NCBI GenBank assembly: GCA_903828665.1
Contig: CAIKMZ010000072.1
Coordinates: 1 to 54,269 of the forward strand
Origin: an uncultured beta proteobacterium
Lineage (GTDB): Bacteria; Pseudomonadota; Gammaproteobacteria; Burkholderiales; Burkholderiaceae_C
Direction of reading: 5' to 3'
DNA length: 54,269 bases
Under the pieces are notes generated by a model. The model saw only the letters and a program-made list of their open reading frames with translations, was not told the origin of the DNA and did no database searches. The position numbers were made by a program, and so were the translations under genes. Of the stretch, positions 43,568 to 51,736 are shown in pieces (the first letter of the stretch is position 1; the number at the start of each line of letters is the position of its first letter).

Positions 43568-44875
43568 TTATTCGGTTCCGTACTTGGTCTCAAACTCAAG
43601 CCCGATCTGCTTGAGCAGCGGTATCGGTAGCAGGCCGCCCGCGCAGACGATGACCGCGTCGTTGCGCAGCCGCTCAAGCACGCCGTTGTGGTCAAGCTCG
43701 ACATGGTTTGGCGCAATCAACTTGACCTGCGAATTGAGCAGCACGCGCAGGCGACCCGCCTTCTGCTGGCGCTCCAGCAGGTCCCGGTTCTTCGGCTTTA
43801 CCCTGGAAAAGGCCGCGCTGCGATAGGACAGTGTCACATCCGTGGCCGCTTGTTCTGACAGCGCGATCGCGGCCTCCAGCGCGCTGTCGCCGCCGCCGAC
43901 CACCAGGATCGCCTGCTGCGCGTATTGCTCGGGGTCGATCAGCCGGTACACAACCTTGGGCGACTCTTCACCCGGCACCTCCAGCTTGCGCGGTGTGCCA
44001 CGCCGACCCAGGGCCAGCAGCACCGATCGTGTCGTGTAGCTTGCCTTGTCGGTCTTGACGACAAAGGCGCCATCGCGCTTCTCGATGCCTTCCATGCGCT
44101 CCTGAAAGGAGATTTGTAGGCCCGTCTTGCGCACCAAATCGAGCCAGAATTCCAGCATGGCTTCCTTGCGCACCTCGGTGAATTTCGCCCTGCCGATGAT
44201 GGCGAGGTCAACCGGCGCCGTCATGACGATCTTCTGCCGGGGATAGTGATAGACCGTGCCGCCCAGCGAGTCTTCCTGCTCCACAATCTTGTAGCGCATT
44301 TTGTGCTCCAGGGCCGACAGGCCCGCGGAAATGCCGGCGGGTCCGCAACCGACAATGAGCACATCAAAATCAGCGCTGCCGCCGCCAGCCTTGCGCTTGG
44401 CAATCGACTCCATGGCCTGACGCCCCTGATCGGCCGCCTTGCGAACCAGACCCATACCGCCGAGTTCGCCGGCGATGTATATGCCCGGAACATTGGACTC
44501 GAATTTGGGCGTCACGTTCGGTATGTCGACGCCACGCCGTGCGGTGCCGAAGACGAGCTTGATCGCTTCGACCGGGCAGGCCGCCCGGCACGCGCCGTGG
44601 CCAATGCAGTGCGCGGCGTTCACCAGAACCGCCTTGCCGTCGACCACGCCCAGCGCCCGCTCCGGGCACGCTTTGACGCAGGCGCCGGAGCCCATGCAGC
44701 GGGCCAGGTCGACGATCGGATGGAGCGAGGGCGGATCGGTCAGCCCGCTCTCAATGGATTCCTGCAATTGCGCGGAATTGGTCTCGTTCTTCTTGCGTTT
44801 GCGCCTCAGGTAGATCATGAAGATGATCACGAATACGGCGGGATAGAGATAAATATAAATTGAAATATTTGTCAT
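43568..44875 (-). CDS. Membrane-anchored iron-sulfur/FAD-NAD(P) oxidoreductase
   Basis: A 435-residue fusion. Residues 4-23 form a membrane helix, followed by the basic RRKRKK, so the rest is cytosolic. Residues 56-105 are a two-cluster ferredoxin domain, but each motif lacks the second Cys: C60-x2-S63-x2-C66-x3-C70-P and C90-x2-H93-x2-C96-x3-C100-P. From about residue 170 it is a thioredoxin-reductase/CzcO-like FAD enzyme (VGCGPAGISAG) with an NAD(P) site (VVGGGDSALEAAIAL), and no CxxC redox disulfide is seen. It could pass electrons from NAD(P)H through FAD and Fe-S to membrane or periplasmic carriers. It is 27 bp after the TonB-like gene. Confidence 0.88.
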   Translation of the reverse strand: MTNISIYIYLYPAVFVIIFMIYLRRKRKKNETNSAQLQESIESGLTDPPSLHPIVDLARCMGSGACVKACPERALGVVDGKAVLVNAAHCIGHGACRAACPVEAIKLVFGTARRGVDIPNVTPKFESNVPGIYIAGELGGMGLVRKAADQGRQAMESIAKRKAGGGSADFDVLIVGCGPAGISAGLSALEHKMRYKIVEQEDSLGGTVYHYPRQKIVMTAPVDLAIIGRAKFTEVRKEAMLEFWLDLVRKTGLQISFQERMEGIEKRDGAFVVKTDKASYTTRSVLLALGRRGTPRKLEVPGEESPKVVYRLIDPEQYAQQAILVVGGGDSALEAAIALSEQAATDVTLSYRSAAFSRVKPKNRDLLERQQKAGRLRVLLNSQVKLIAPNHVELDHNGVLERLRNDAVIVCAGGLLPIPLLKQIGLEFETKYGTE

Positions 44876-44902
44876 GGAACGAAGAGAAGTGGAAGACCGA
44901 CC

Positions 44903-46564
44903 TCAGCGTCCGCCATAGAGCAGGCGAAGGGCCGTATCAAAAGTCCATATGCGGCGAATTTCAATCACGTCGTACTCCATCGCCACATCCGACGTGAACG
45001 CGGCGTAGGGCGAGAGCATCAGGACAATGCGGCGCACGGCGTTGTCGATTGCAACGACGCCGCTGGAGCGGTCGATCACTACGCTCTCCAGACTGCCATC
45101 ACGCCGCAGCGATACCGTGACCACCGGGTTCTCGTATGGCGCGCCGTTCTTGGCCGCCTGGAACACGTCGAACGGGGCGTTCTGTTCGATCTTCTGGCGC
45201 CACCCTTCAGCCACCATGCGCAGGCGCAGGTCCTGCTCGGTGCGCCCGATCAGCGCGCGACGCCTGGCGCTTTCCATCGGCGGCTGGATCGGCTTTTCAG
45301 CGGCCTTGGCGACAGCGACCGCCTCGGCCTTGCGCTGGGCCTCCTGGCGCTGCGTTTCCAGTCGCTGTGCGTCGCGCTCGGCCGCTGCCTGACGCGCTGC
45401 TGCCGCTTGTGCCGCCGCGGCCTGCGCTGCGGCTGCCTGTGCTGCTGCGGCCTGTGCTGCTGCGGCCTGTACCGCTGCGGCCTGTGCTGCGGCCGCCTGT
45501 GCCGCCTCGGCCTGCGCTGCTGCGGCCTGTGCTGCGGCCGCCTGTGCTGCTGCCGCCTGGCGTTGCTGCGCCTCACGTTGGGCGGCTGCCTGCGCGGCCG
45601 CCGCTTGTGCCGCTGCAGCCTGGGCACGCTCAGCATCCTGGCGTTGCGCCTCGCGTTGCACGGTGGCCTGCGCCAGTGCTTGCGCGCGCTGTGCCTCCTG
45701 GCGCAAATTCTCCTGGCGCTGCGCCTCGCGCTGCGCCGCTTCCTGCCGTGCGGTGGCCTGCGCCAGTGCTTCGGCGCGCTGGGCCTCCTGGCGCAAACTC
45801 TCCTGACGCTGCGCCTCGCGCTGCGCCGCTTCCTGCCGTGCGGTGGCCTGCGCCAGTGCTTGCGCGCGCTGAGCCTCCTGGCGCAAGTTCTCCTGGCGCT
45901 GCGCCTCGCGCTTGGCCGTTTCCTGCCGCAACGCTTCCTGGCGCAGGTCCTCGGCACGCAGCAGTTCCTGCACATCTGGGGCGCTGGCCGGCTGCACCGG
46001 CGGCATCGCAAAGTCCCGCTCAGGCGCCGGAACCTGCAGCGTTGCCACCGCGATTTGCGCCGGCGGTCGCGGGACCTCAACCGGCGCGATGCTTTGCGCG
46101 ATTGGCGGGGGAGCGGCCGGTGCCGCTGCGGCCTGGACCGGTTTGGGCAGCGGTACCGGATCGACGGCTGCCTTGACCGGCTCGGGCTTGCGCCGACGGG
46201 CGATGCGCCTGGCCGGCGCAGGCGCGGCGTCGGGGACCGGCACCGGAGCAGGCGCTGTCGGCCCCGGCATGAGCAACCCCGCAACCGCTAGGCCGGCGGC
46301 GACGACTGGCGCCTCCATCGTCAGCACTTTGCGGGACTCCGACGAGGGTGTGGACATGGCAGAAGCCGCGGACTCGCTGCCCGGCGTCGCGGCGAGTTTC
46401 ACGGTCAGCGTGGTCGGCGGCGTGCTGCCCGGCATGACCAGTTCGGGCAAGGCAAACTTCAGGCTCAGGATCAAGCCGTGAACCAGGAAGGAAATCAGCA
46501 GCGCGTGTTCCAGGCGTACCCGAAAGCGGCCTGCCGAGCGGATTGTTGAACGCTCAGAAAGCAT
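44903..46564 (-). CDS. TonB/TolA-like energy transducer with long Ala/Gln/Arg repeat rod
   Basis: A 553-residue protein. An N-terminal helix (residues 19-41, LEHALLISFLVHGLILSLKFA) carries the SxxxH signature of TonB/TolA. It is followed by a Pro/Ala region and then a long rod: three near-identical 30-residue units (REAQRQENLRQEAQRAQ...) and a run of Q-A-A-A-A repeats, predicted helical/coiled-coil as in TolA. The C-terminus is a TonB-type domain (VTVSLRRDGSLESVVIDRSSG ... AIDNAVRRIV). ATG 46564 lies inside the DUF3443 gene (11-bp overlap). With ExbB/ExbD downstream, it should span the periplasm and act on an outer-membrane partner. Confidence 0.88.
   Translation of the reverse strand: MLSERSTIRSAGRFRVRLEHALLISFLVHGLILSLKFALPELVMPGSTPPTTLTVKLAATPGSESAASAMSTPSSESRKVLTMEAPVVAAGLAVAGLLMPGPTAPAPVPVPDAAPAPARRIARRRKPEPVKAAVDPVPLPKPVQAAAAPAAPPPIAQSIAPVEVPRPPAQIAVATLQVPAPERDFAMPPVQPASAPDVQELLRAEDLRQEALRQETAKREAQRQENLRQEAQRAQALAQATARQEAAQREAQRQESLRQEAQRAEALAQATARQEAAQREAQRQENLRQEAQRAQALAQATVQREAQRQDAERAQAAAAQAAAAQAAAQREAQQRQAAAAQAAAAQAAAAQAEAAQAAAAQAAAVQAAAAQAAAAQAAAAQAAAAQAAAARQAAAERDAQRLETQRQEAQRKAEAVAVAKAAEKPIQPPMESARRRALIGRTEQDLRLRMVAEGWRQKIEQNAPFDVFQAAKNGAPYENPVVTVSLRRDGSLESVVIDRSSGVVAIDNAVRRIVLMLSPYAAFTSDVAMEYDVIEIRRIWTFDTALRLLYGGR
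45390..45920 (-). repeat. Low-complexity coding repeats in the TonB/TolA-like gene
   Basis: Two adjoining blocks. About 45654-45920 holds three tandem 90-bp units encoding the 30-residue Arg/Gln/Glu repeats. About 45390-45620 holds short 15-bp units encoding Q-A-A-A-A repeats. Both preserve frame. Such DNA is prone to copy-number change, so rod length may vary between strains. Confidence 0.8.
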
Positions 46565-47936
46565 TCCACGGACCGTTCGTTGACAGCGCCTGTCCCCAGA
46601 TCGAGGTGTAAACACTGCGTCCGAAGAAGAAGGAAAGGCCCCAGGCAAAGCTTTGCCATGTCTGTCCGAGAGAACCGCCCAGATTGGCAAACGCCGAGCT
46701 TGAGCCGCTGAAAAGCAGATCGGCGTTCGCAATCGAAATATCCACCGACGCCGTGTTGCCAAACGCGTCGCTCAGGCTCGCACGGCGCAGCACCGCTACC
46801 GTGCCGCTCGGGCAATACCAGCCGCCGCTCTGGCCGCCGGCTGAACTGCTGCAGCTTTGCCGGATGCTGGCGTCATTGAAGAAATAGGCATTGGAGCCGC
46901 TGTCGATGTAGCTGTAGGGATAGCTTGTTGTGCCGATGGTCGTGGTGAAGTAGAGGTAAGCCGGGCTCGCCGGGTTGGCATCGACGCGCAGCATCGTCGC
47001 GCCCGGTGCGATCTGGTTGTTGCCGCGCGTACCGATGCCGAACACGAGCCGCCCCCTGGCCACGCCCGCGCCCAGGGTCGGCAAAGCCGGCAGGCTGATG
47101 ATGGTGCCGTTGTTGTCAGGCTGCGGATTGCCATCATCGGGAACAAAATGCACGACCGGATTCTGCGTCTGCTGATCGCTTGCAATGGCCGCCGCCTGGC
47201 AATTGGCGGTGACCTGATCCGGGCAAACGTAATACTGGATGTGAAATCCCGCATAGTTGCCCGTGCTGCAGGTCAACCCGCAGTCGAAACCCATCATGCC
47301 GATGCCCAGGATGCCGTTGGCCTGCAGCGAAGCGGCGGAGTCGAATATGGGCGACTGGCCGCTCGATGAGGGGCCCCCGGCCGCCGCGATGCAGTCGGCC
47401 GGTACCGCAAGCTGGCCGCTGCCGGTGTCGTCAATCAGCTGGATCGGAATGGCCGTGGCGGTCTCGCCGGCCATGTGCACATCGGCGCGTGCCAGCGGCC
47501 CCCACACGCCACCGAGAACAAAGGGGTAACACTCGACCGCCGTGCCGGCCGGCGTCTGCCGCTGCGCATCGGCCGCCAGTGTCAGCGCGGGCAGTGACAA
47601 GCTGCTGACGCGACTTTTGAGCACGCGCAGCCCGTAGGACCCGGTGTCAAGAAAAACATGGTCGATCGTCACGCAACTGCTTGAGTTCGGCGCGCATACG
47701 GTGACCGTGACGTAGGGCGTGTTCATCGCGCCGAACGAAAAACTGGCCGGCCCGCCGTCGACGATTACCTCGGTTGTGTTGGCGCCGGTCGGCATATCCA
47801 GGCTGACGGTGGTGGCGGGGATCAGGCCGCCGGAGTAGGTGGTGACCGACGAGCTGCCGCCGCCGCAGCCGACGCAAACAAACAGCACCCACAGTGCCGC
47901 CAGCAACAGGCCGGGCCTAGCGCAAGCTGTCGGCAT
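46554..47936 (-). CDS. DUF3443 lipoprotein, predicted pepsin-like fold
   Basis: A 460-residue lipoprotein: hydrophobic signal then lipobox with Cys24 (CVGC-GGG). It matches the Burkholderiales DUF3443 group and follows DUF2844 as usual. Two aspartyl-protease-type motifs are visible: FLDTGSYGLRV (D97) and YIDSGSNAYFF (D345), together with NGILGIGMMGFDCG between them, resembling the D-G-I-L-G-L stretch of pepsins. Spacing and order suit a bilobal pepsin fold. Several Cys pairs suggest periplasmic disulfides. GGAGG lies before ATG 47936; the gene overlaps DUF2844 by 20 bp. The protease call is my inference. Confidence 0.8.
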   Translation of the reverse strand: MPTACARPGLLLAALWVLFVCVGCGGGSSSVTTYSGGLIPATTVSLDMPTGANTTEVIVDGGPASFSFGAMNTPYVTVTVCAPNSSSCVTIDHVFLDTGSYGLRVLKSRVSSLSLPALTLAADAQRQTPAGTAVECYPFVLGGVWGPLARADVHMAGETATAIPIQLIDDTGSGQLAVPADCIAAAGGPSSSGQSPIFDSAASLQANGILGIGMMGFDCGLTCSTGNYAGFHIQYYVCPDQVTANCQAAAIASDQQTQNPVVHFVPDDGNPQPDNNGTIISLPALPTLGAGVARGRLVFGIGTRGNNQIAPGATMLRVDANPASPAYLYFTTTIGTTSYPYSYIDSGSNAYFFNDASIRQSCSSSAGGQSGGWYCPSGTVAVLRRASLSDAFGNTASVDISIANADLLFSGSSSAFANLGGSLGQTWQSFAWGLSFFFGRSVYTSIWGQALSTNGPWNAF

Positions 47937-48405
47937 CGAAACCCTCCGGCACGAGATTTGGCACATAGGCCAATCCGGCAAACGCATTCATGCGACCGCC
48001 CTGGTGAACAACGAGATTGGCCTGGCGCACCAAGCGCGGCGCCTTGCTGCCGGCCACACCCGCGCCACGCGGGTCACCGGCCGCAGCAACGCTGACAGTC
48101 GACCCGAGCAAGTTCGCCAGATCGGGCTTCAGGCGGGTCCGCCATGCGACCGCAAAGACCAGCCCGGAGGCGTTCACATATTCCTTGACCGTCGAACCAT
48201 CGGGCAGGCTGATTTCATGGGCCGTCATCTGCGGCAGCACGCGACTGGCACGCACGCCCTGGAAGCGGACCTGATCTGCCTGCACCGTGTCGGCATGCGC
48301 TCCGAGCACGGCTTGCGCCTCGGTTGCACCGAACAGCGCGACACACGATGCCAGCACGCAAGGCCGAAGCATCCGCATGCAGGTCCGCCCTGCCGCAGCC
48401 CTCAC
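47917..48405 (-). CDS. DUF2844 family secreted protein
   Basis: A 162-residue protein with a Sec signal peptide (hydrophobic CVLASCVALFGATEAQA, cleavage after A-x-A). The mature part begins VLGAHADTV and has the DUF2844-like core HEISLPDGSTVKEYVNASGLVFAVAWR. Function is unknown. GTG 48405 overlaps the upstream TPR gene stop by four bases (GTGA); ATG 48378 is a shorter alternative. DUF2844 and DUF3443 genes are regular neighbours in Burkholderiales, so the two probably act together in the envelope. Confidence 0.82.
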   Translation of the reverse strand: MRAAAGRTCMRMLRPCVLASCVALFGATEAQAVLGAHADTVQADQVRFQGVRASRVLPQMTAHEISLPDGSTVKEYVNASGLVFAVAWRTRLKPDLANLLGSTVSVAAAGDPRGAGVAGSKAPRLVRQANLVVHQGGRMNAFAGLAYVPNLVPEGFDADSLR

Positions 48406-49463
48406 TTCAGCACCTCGGTGATTTCCAGCTTGACGTTCTTGCTCCCGACAGGGACCGGCGCCGAGACGCCTTCCAGGTCCCCGGCGGCCGGCGTCACATC
48501 GCCGCGGACGGAAATGCGTGCCACCACAACGACCGACGAGAACTTGGACAGGCTCACATTCGGAACCATCCCCATCGAGTCGTCGAGGCTGAAGTTCAGC
48601 GGCAGGTCGGTGACGGATCGGCGCAGGAAGGCGACCGGCATGCGCGAGCCATCGACCGGACGCGCGTACAGGAACAGCGTGGCCTGGGCCGGCGCCTTGG
48701 CGCGCAATCCTTCGGCCAACGATACGCGCCCCGATACCTGAGCCACTGCGCCGGCTCCGACGGCATTGCCGCTGGCCTTGGCCTGGACCGGCGCGGCCGT
48801 CGCTGCCGAGGCCTTCGCCTGCGCCAGGCTGGCGTCGATGTCGCGCCGCAGCGCCGGATCGCTCGCCGCCGCGCGCGCACGTTCCAGATACGACATCGCC
48901 TGGGTCGGGTCCTGCGCTTCAAACGAAGCCGAACCCATCAGGACCAGGGCCTTGGCATTCGCGGGGTCGATTGCCAACGCGCGCTTGAGCAAGGCAATCG
49001 GCTCGCCCTTGAACGATCGGCCGTTGACCACTGCCAGCACATCGGCATGGTCGGCCAGCACCTGAGCATCACGCGGCAGCAATTGCGCCAGCGTCGCGTA
49101 GGCCTTTGCCGACTCCGCAAACTTGCCCAGCATGGCGTAGGAGTGCGCGAGCATGGCCCAGGCCGATGCATTCTTGGGCTCGCTTTGCGTCTGGATCAGC
49201 GACTGTGCAATCGTGCGTTCCAGCTGTTCGTCCGACAAGGCCTTGAGCGGCTTGGGCGCGGAGCTGGCCGCCGGCGCCGAACTGTCAGGCGCGGCCTGGG
49301 GCCCGACAGCGACCGGTGGCGCGGATTTCGCGGCTTCATAGAGATAAGCGCCGCCCAGCACCATGAGAACCAGAACGGCCAGGGCAAGCCAGAGCCCGGT
49401 GGCGCGGAACAAGGTGCGGCCAGGCGCCAGGCCGCCTTGGGCTTGCGGTTCAGAATAACTCAT
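48402..49463 (-). CDS. TPR protein with CcmI/CycH-like C-terminal domain
   Basis: A 353-residue membrane-anchored protein: cytosolic start, one helix (about residues 20-42), Ala/Pro linker, then TPR repeats (about 85-215; AWAMLAHSYAMLGKFAESAKAYATLAQLLP). The C-terminal domain (about 245-350) carries the CcmI hallmarks: ATLFLYARPVDGSRMPVAFLR, DLPLNFSLDDSMGMVP and VVVARIS-x-R-G-D. CcmI proteins hold apocytochrome c for haem attachment. It lies right after the outer-membrane protein (14-bp overlap), so it is probably a dedicated maturation helper for the multihaem cytochrome. GTGA overlap couples it to DUF2844. Confidence 0.9.
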   Translation of the reverse strand: MSYSEPQAQGGLAPGRTLFRATGLWLALAVLVLMVLGGAYLYEAAKSAPPVAVGPQAAPDSSAPAASSAPKPLKALSDEQLERTIAQSLIQTQSEPKNASAWAMLAHSYAMLGKFAESAKAYATLAQLLPRDAQVLADHADVLAVVNGRSFKGEPIALLKRALAIDPANAKALVLMGSASFEAQDPTQAMSYLERARAAASDPALRRDIDASLAQAKASAATAAPVQAKASGNAVGAGAVAQVSGRVSLAEGLRAKAPAQATLFLYARPVDGSRMPVAFLRRSVTDLPLNFSLDDSMGMVPNVSLSKFSSVVVVARISVRGDVTPAAGDLEGVSAPVPVGSKNVKLEITEVLK

Positions 49464-51639
49464 ATCGCACGCCGAAGTAGAAGAACGCCGAGGTCGTCGT
49501 GTCCTGATTCGTCGGGCCCTCGTTGGTCGAACGCTCGATCATCAACTCACCCATCACGCTGGTCTTTTTCGAGAGGGTGTAGGAGCCGCGCAGGCCGGGC
49601 GTGATGCGCGACATCCTGGAGCCCAGTGTGTCGTTCTGCACGTAGTAGCGCAGCGAAGGCTCGACCGTGATCCGGTTGTCGTCAAAGCCGGTCAGGTTGT
49701 TATAGGCCAGTTGCGTCCCGCGAAAGGATGGCGTCGACAAGAAGCTCAGGTTGAAATTGTTGATGTCGCGCTTGGAGTAAATGTTCGTACCCGTCAGTTG
49801 CAACGACAGGCCGCGCTGCCCACCGGTCGCGGGGGTCGCTTCAAAGTTTCCAACGGCCGGCAACTCGCCGACGTCGCTGTAGCGGATATCGCCGGTGGCC
49901 TGCCACTTTTCCGAAATCGGCCTGGACGCGCTGAACAGGATCTGGCGTGCCTGCGCCGATGTCGATTTCGCCAGCAAGGCGACTTCGTCCAGGCTCAGGT
50001 TCAGTCGTTGCATCAGACTGCTCAATGAAGGATCACCGGTACTGATCAGGGCATTGGTCATCAGCAGCGAGGGTGCCCGACGCGAGTCCAGCAACAGCGT
50101 GTAGGTGGTCTGCCCGGCTCCTTGCACCGATCCCTGCACCGAAAACGCATTCACAGCATTGAGGATCTGATCGTAATCGAGGAGCGTGTACAGAGAACCG
50201 TGCTCGTCGGAGTAGCGCAACTCGGCCCCGAGAGCGCGTCGATTCGTGATGCCCTCGGTTGTCTGGTCAACGATGTACATGTCACCGTTCAGATTGGTCA
50301 GGATCGAGTCCAGTTCGACCAACGCGGCATAGAGACGCTCCGACGGAGCCGTGATCACCGGATTGGCCGGCACGCCCCCCATCAGGTTCACGCGCAAGCC
50401 CGGACGCACCGGATAGGTCAGCGACAGGCCGTCGAACATGCCCAGCAAACCCCCATTGATCGCCGACTGCCGGCCCAGTCGCAGCGCCAGCCCGCTTGAA
50501 ATCTGCCGGTAATCGACGTAGGCCGCGCTTACCGTGCTCTCGTTCCTCGACTCCGTCGACAGGTTGGCCGATCCGGTGCCGCGCAAGACGACCCGCACGT
50601 CGGACTCTTCCGTGGTGTAGCGTGCGCCCAGATCAAGGCTGCTCACCAGCGCCGACTCGGTCGTCTTGGTCAGCGTGGCCTGGTCGATCCCCGAATCCAG
50701 ATTCACCAGCGACTGGCTGCGCGACTTGCCGCCAAAGTAATACTGCGCGATGCTGCCGGTGTACTTGAGTCCGCCCTGTTTGGCCTTCTCGAGTTCGGCA
50801 GCTTGCGCCGGCGTGTCGGACCTGCCCGGGGCGGCACCCATCGAAGCCAGTCGCTGTGCAACCCGCTGGGCACCCTCACCAACCGTGAAAAGCTTGAGGT
50901 ACAGCTCGTACTCCATCTTGGCGCGACCCAGGTCGCCCGAGCGTTCCCAGGCCAGGCCGATCATTTCCTGCGCGTCCTGTGTTGTCGAATTGGGCGGCAA
51001 CAGCAGCAGTTGGTTCAGCTGGGCGATGGCGCTGTCGTTGCGGCCCTTGCTCAAGGCATCCTTGGCGGTTGCCATCAATTCAGCGGCTCGGGCTTCGACT
51101 TCCGGCGAGGCCACGGTGGCCGGCGGTGTCGTCGCCGGAACTGGCATTGCCAGATCTGGCTGCAGCGCGGCACCCACCGGCTTTTGTCCGGATGGAAGCG
51201 CCGCCGCATGCACCAACGCGTACCCGGTAAACACAATATCGATAACATCGGGACTATGGCCCTGTCGCGCCCGCACCGACGCCGCCTGAGTCAGTTGCAA
51301 GGTCATTTGCCGCGTGGTCCGGTTCGGGGTCACATTCAGCATCAAGGCAAACTCGGGTGTTGCAGCCGTTCCGGCCACACGACGCGAATCCGCAGTACGC
51401 TGTGTCAGCGACGTCTCGTCTGGTGCGAGCAATTCAACTTGAAATTGAAAAAATTCCGAGGGCGTCGGGGGCGTTTGCTGCACCAATCGCACCGAGCCGG
51501 AAAAGCCGACATGTGCCACAACGTCGTCACCTTGCACAGTGACGCTCACCTCTGCCAAGGTTTGGGCGCCGACCTGAACAGCGAGCACCAGTGCCGCGGT
51601 GGCCAGCAGCCAGGACTTGATCGCGTTTTGACTTTGCAT
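49450..51639 (-). CDS. Outer-membrane beta-barrel protein with periplasmic TPR region
   Basis: A 729-residue exported protein. It has a signal peptide (MQSQNAIKSWLLATAALVLA..., cleavage near VGAQ), an N-terminal beta domain (about 30-150), a TPR-like helical region (about 185-270, with SKGRNDSAIAQLNQLLLLPP), then about 450 residues of alternating amphipathic strands (GLALRLGRQSAINGGLLG, GLSLQLTGTNIYSK). The final FFYFGVRYELF ends in Phe, the sorting signal of outer-membrane barrels. It follows the multihaem gene by 97 bp. A barrel next to a multihaem cytochrome recalls porin-cytochrome conduits, though no homology to MtrB is evident by eye. Confidence 0.85.
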   Translation of the reverse strand: MQSQNAIKSWLLATAALVLAVQVGAQTLAEVSVTVQGDDVVAHVGFSGSVRLVQQTPPTPSEFFQFQVELLAPDETSLTQRTADSRRVAGTAATPEFALMLNVTPNRTTRQMTLQLTQAASVRARQGHSPDVIDIVFTGYALVHAAALPSGQKPVGAALQPDLAMPVPATTPPATVASPEVEARAAELMATAKDALSKGRNDSAIAQLNQLLLLPPNSTTQDAQEMIGLAWERSGDLGRAKMEYELYLKLFTVGEGAQRVAQRLASMGAAPGRSDTPAQAAELEKAKQGGLKYTGSIAQYYFGGKSRSQSLVNLDSGIDQATLTKTTESALVSSLDLGARYTTEESDVRVVLRGTGSANLSTESRNESTVSAAYVDYRQISSGLALRLGRQSAINGGLLGMFDGLSLTYPVRPGLRVNLMGGVPANPVITAPSERLYAALVELDSILTNLNGDMYIVDQTTEGITNRRALGAELRYSDEHGSLYTLLDYDQILNAVNAFSVQGSVQGAGQTTYTLLLDSRRAPSLLMTNALISTGDPSLSSLMQRLNLSLDEVALLAKSTSAQARQILFSASRPISEKWQATGDIRYSDVGELPAVGNFEATPATGGQRGLSLQLTGTNIYSKRDINNFNLSFLSTPSFRGTQLAYNNLTGFDDNRITVEPSLRYYVQNDTLGSRMSRITPGLRGSYTLSKKTSVMGELMIERSTNEGPTNQDTTTSAFFYFGVRYELF

Positions 51640-51736
51640 GATTACCTGCCTCCTCTGGGCTCCGGCGTCTGCGGCCGGCCCCGGTTTTGATGGTTGAAGC
51701 GTGCACGCAACGCGCGGCGCATGGTGAAAGTCCCGT

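Noticed and set aside
45390-45920. CRISPR-like tandem repeats
   Set aside because: The repeats are contiguous, in frame and without unique spacers; they encode the TonB/TolA-like rod.
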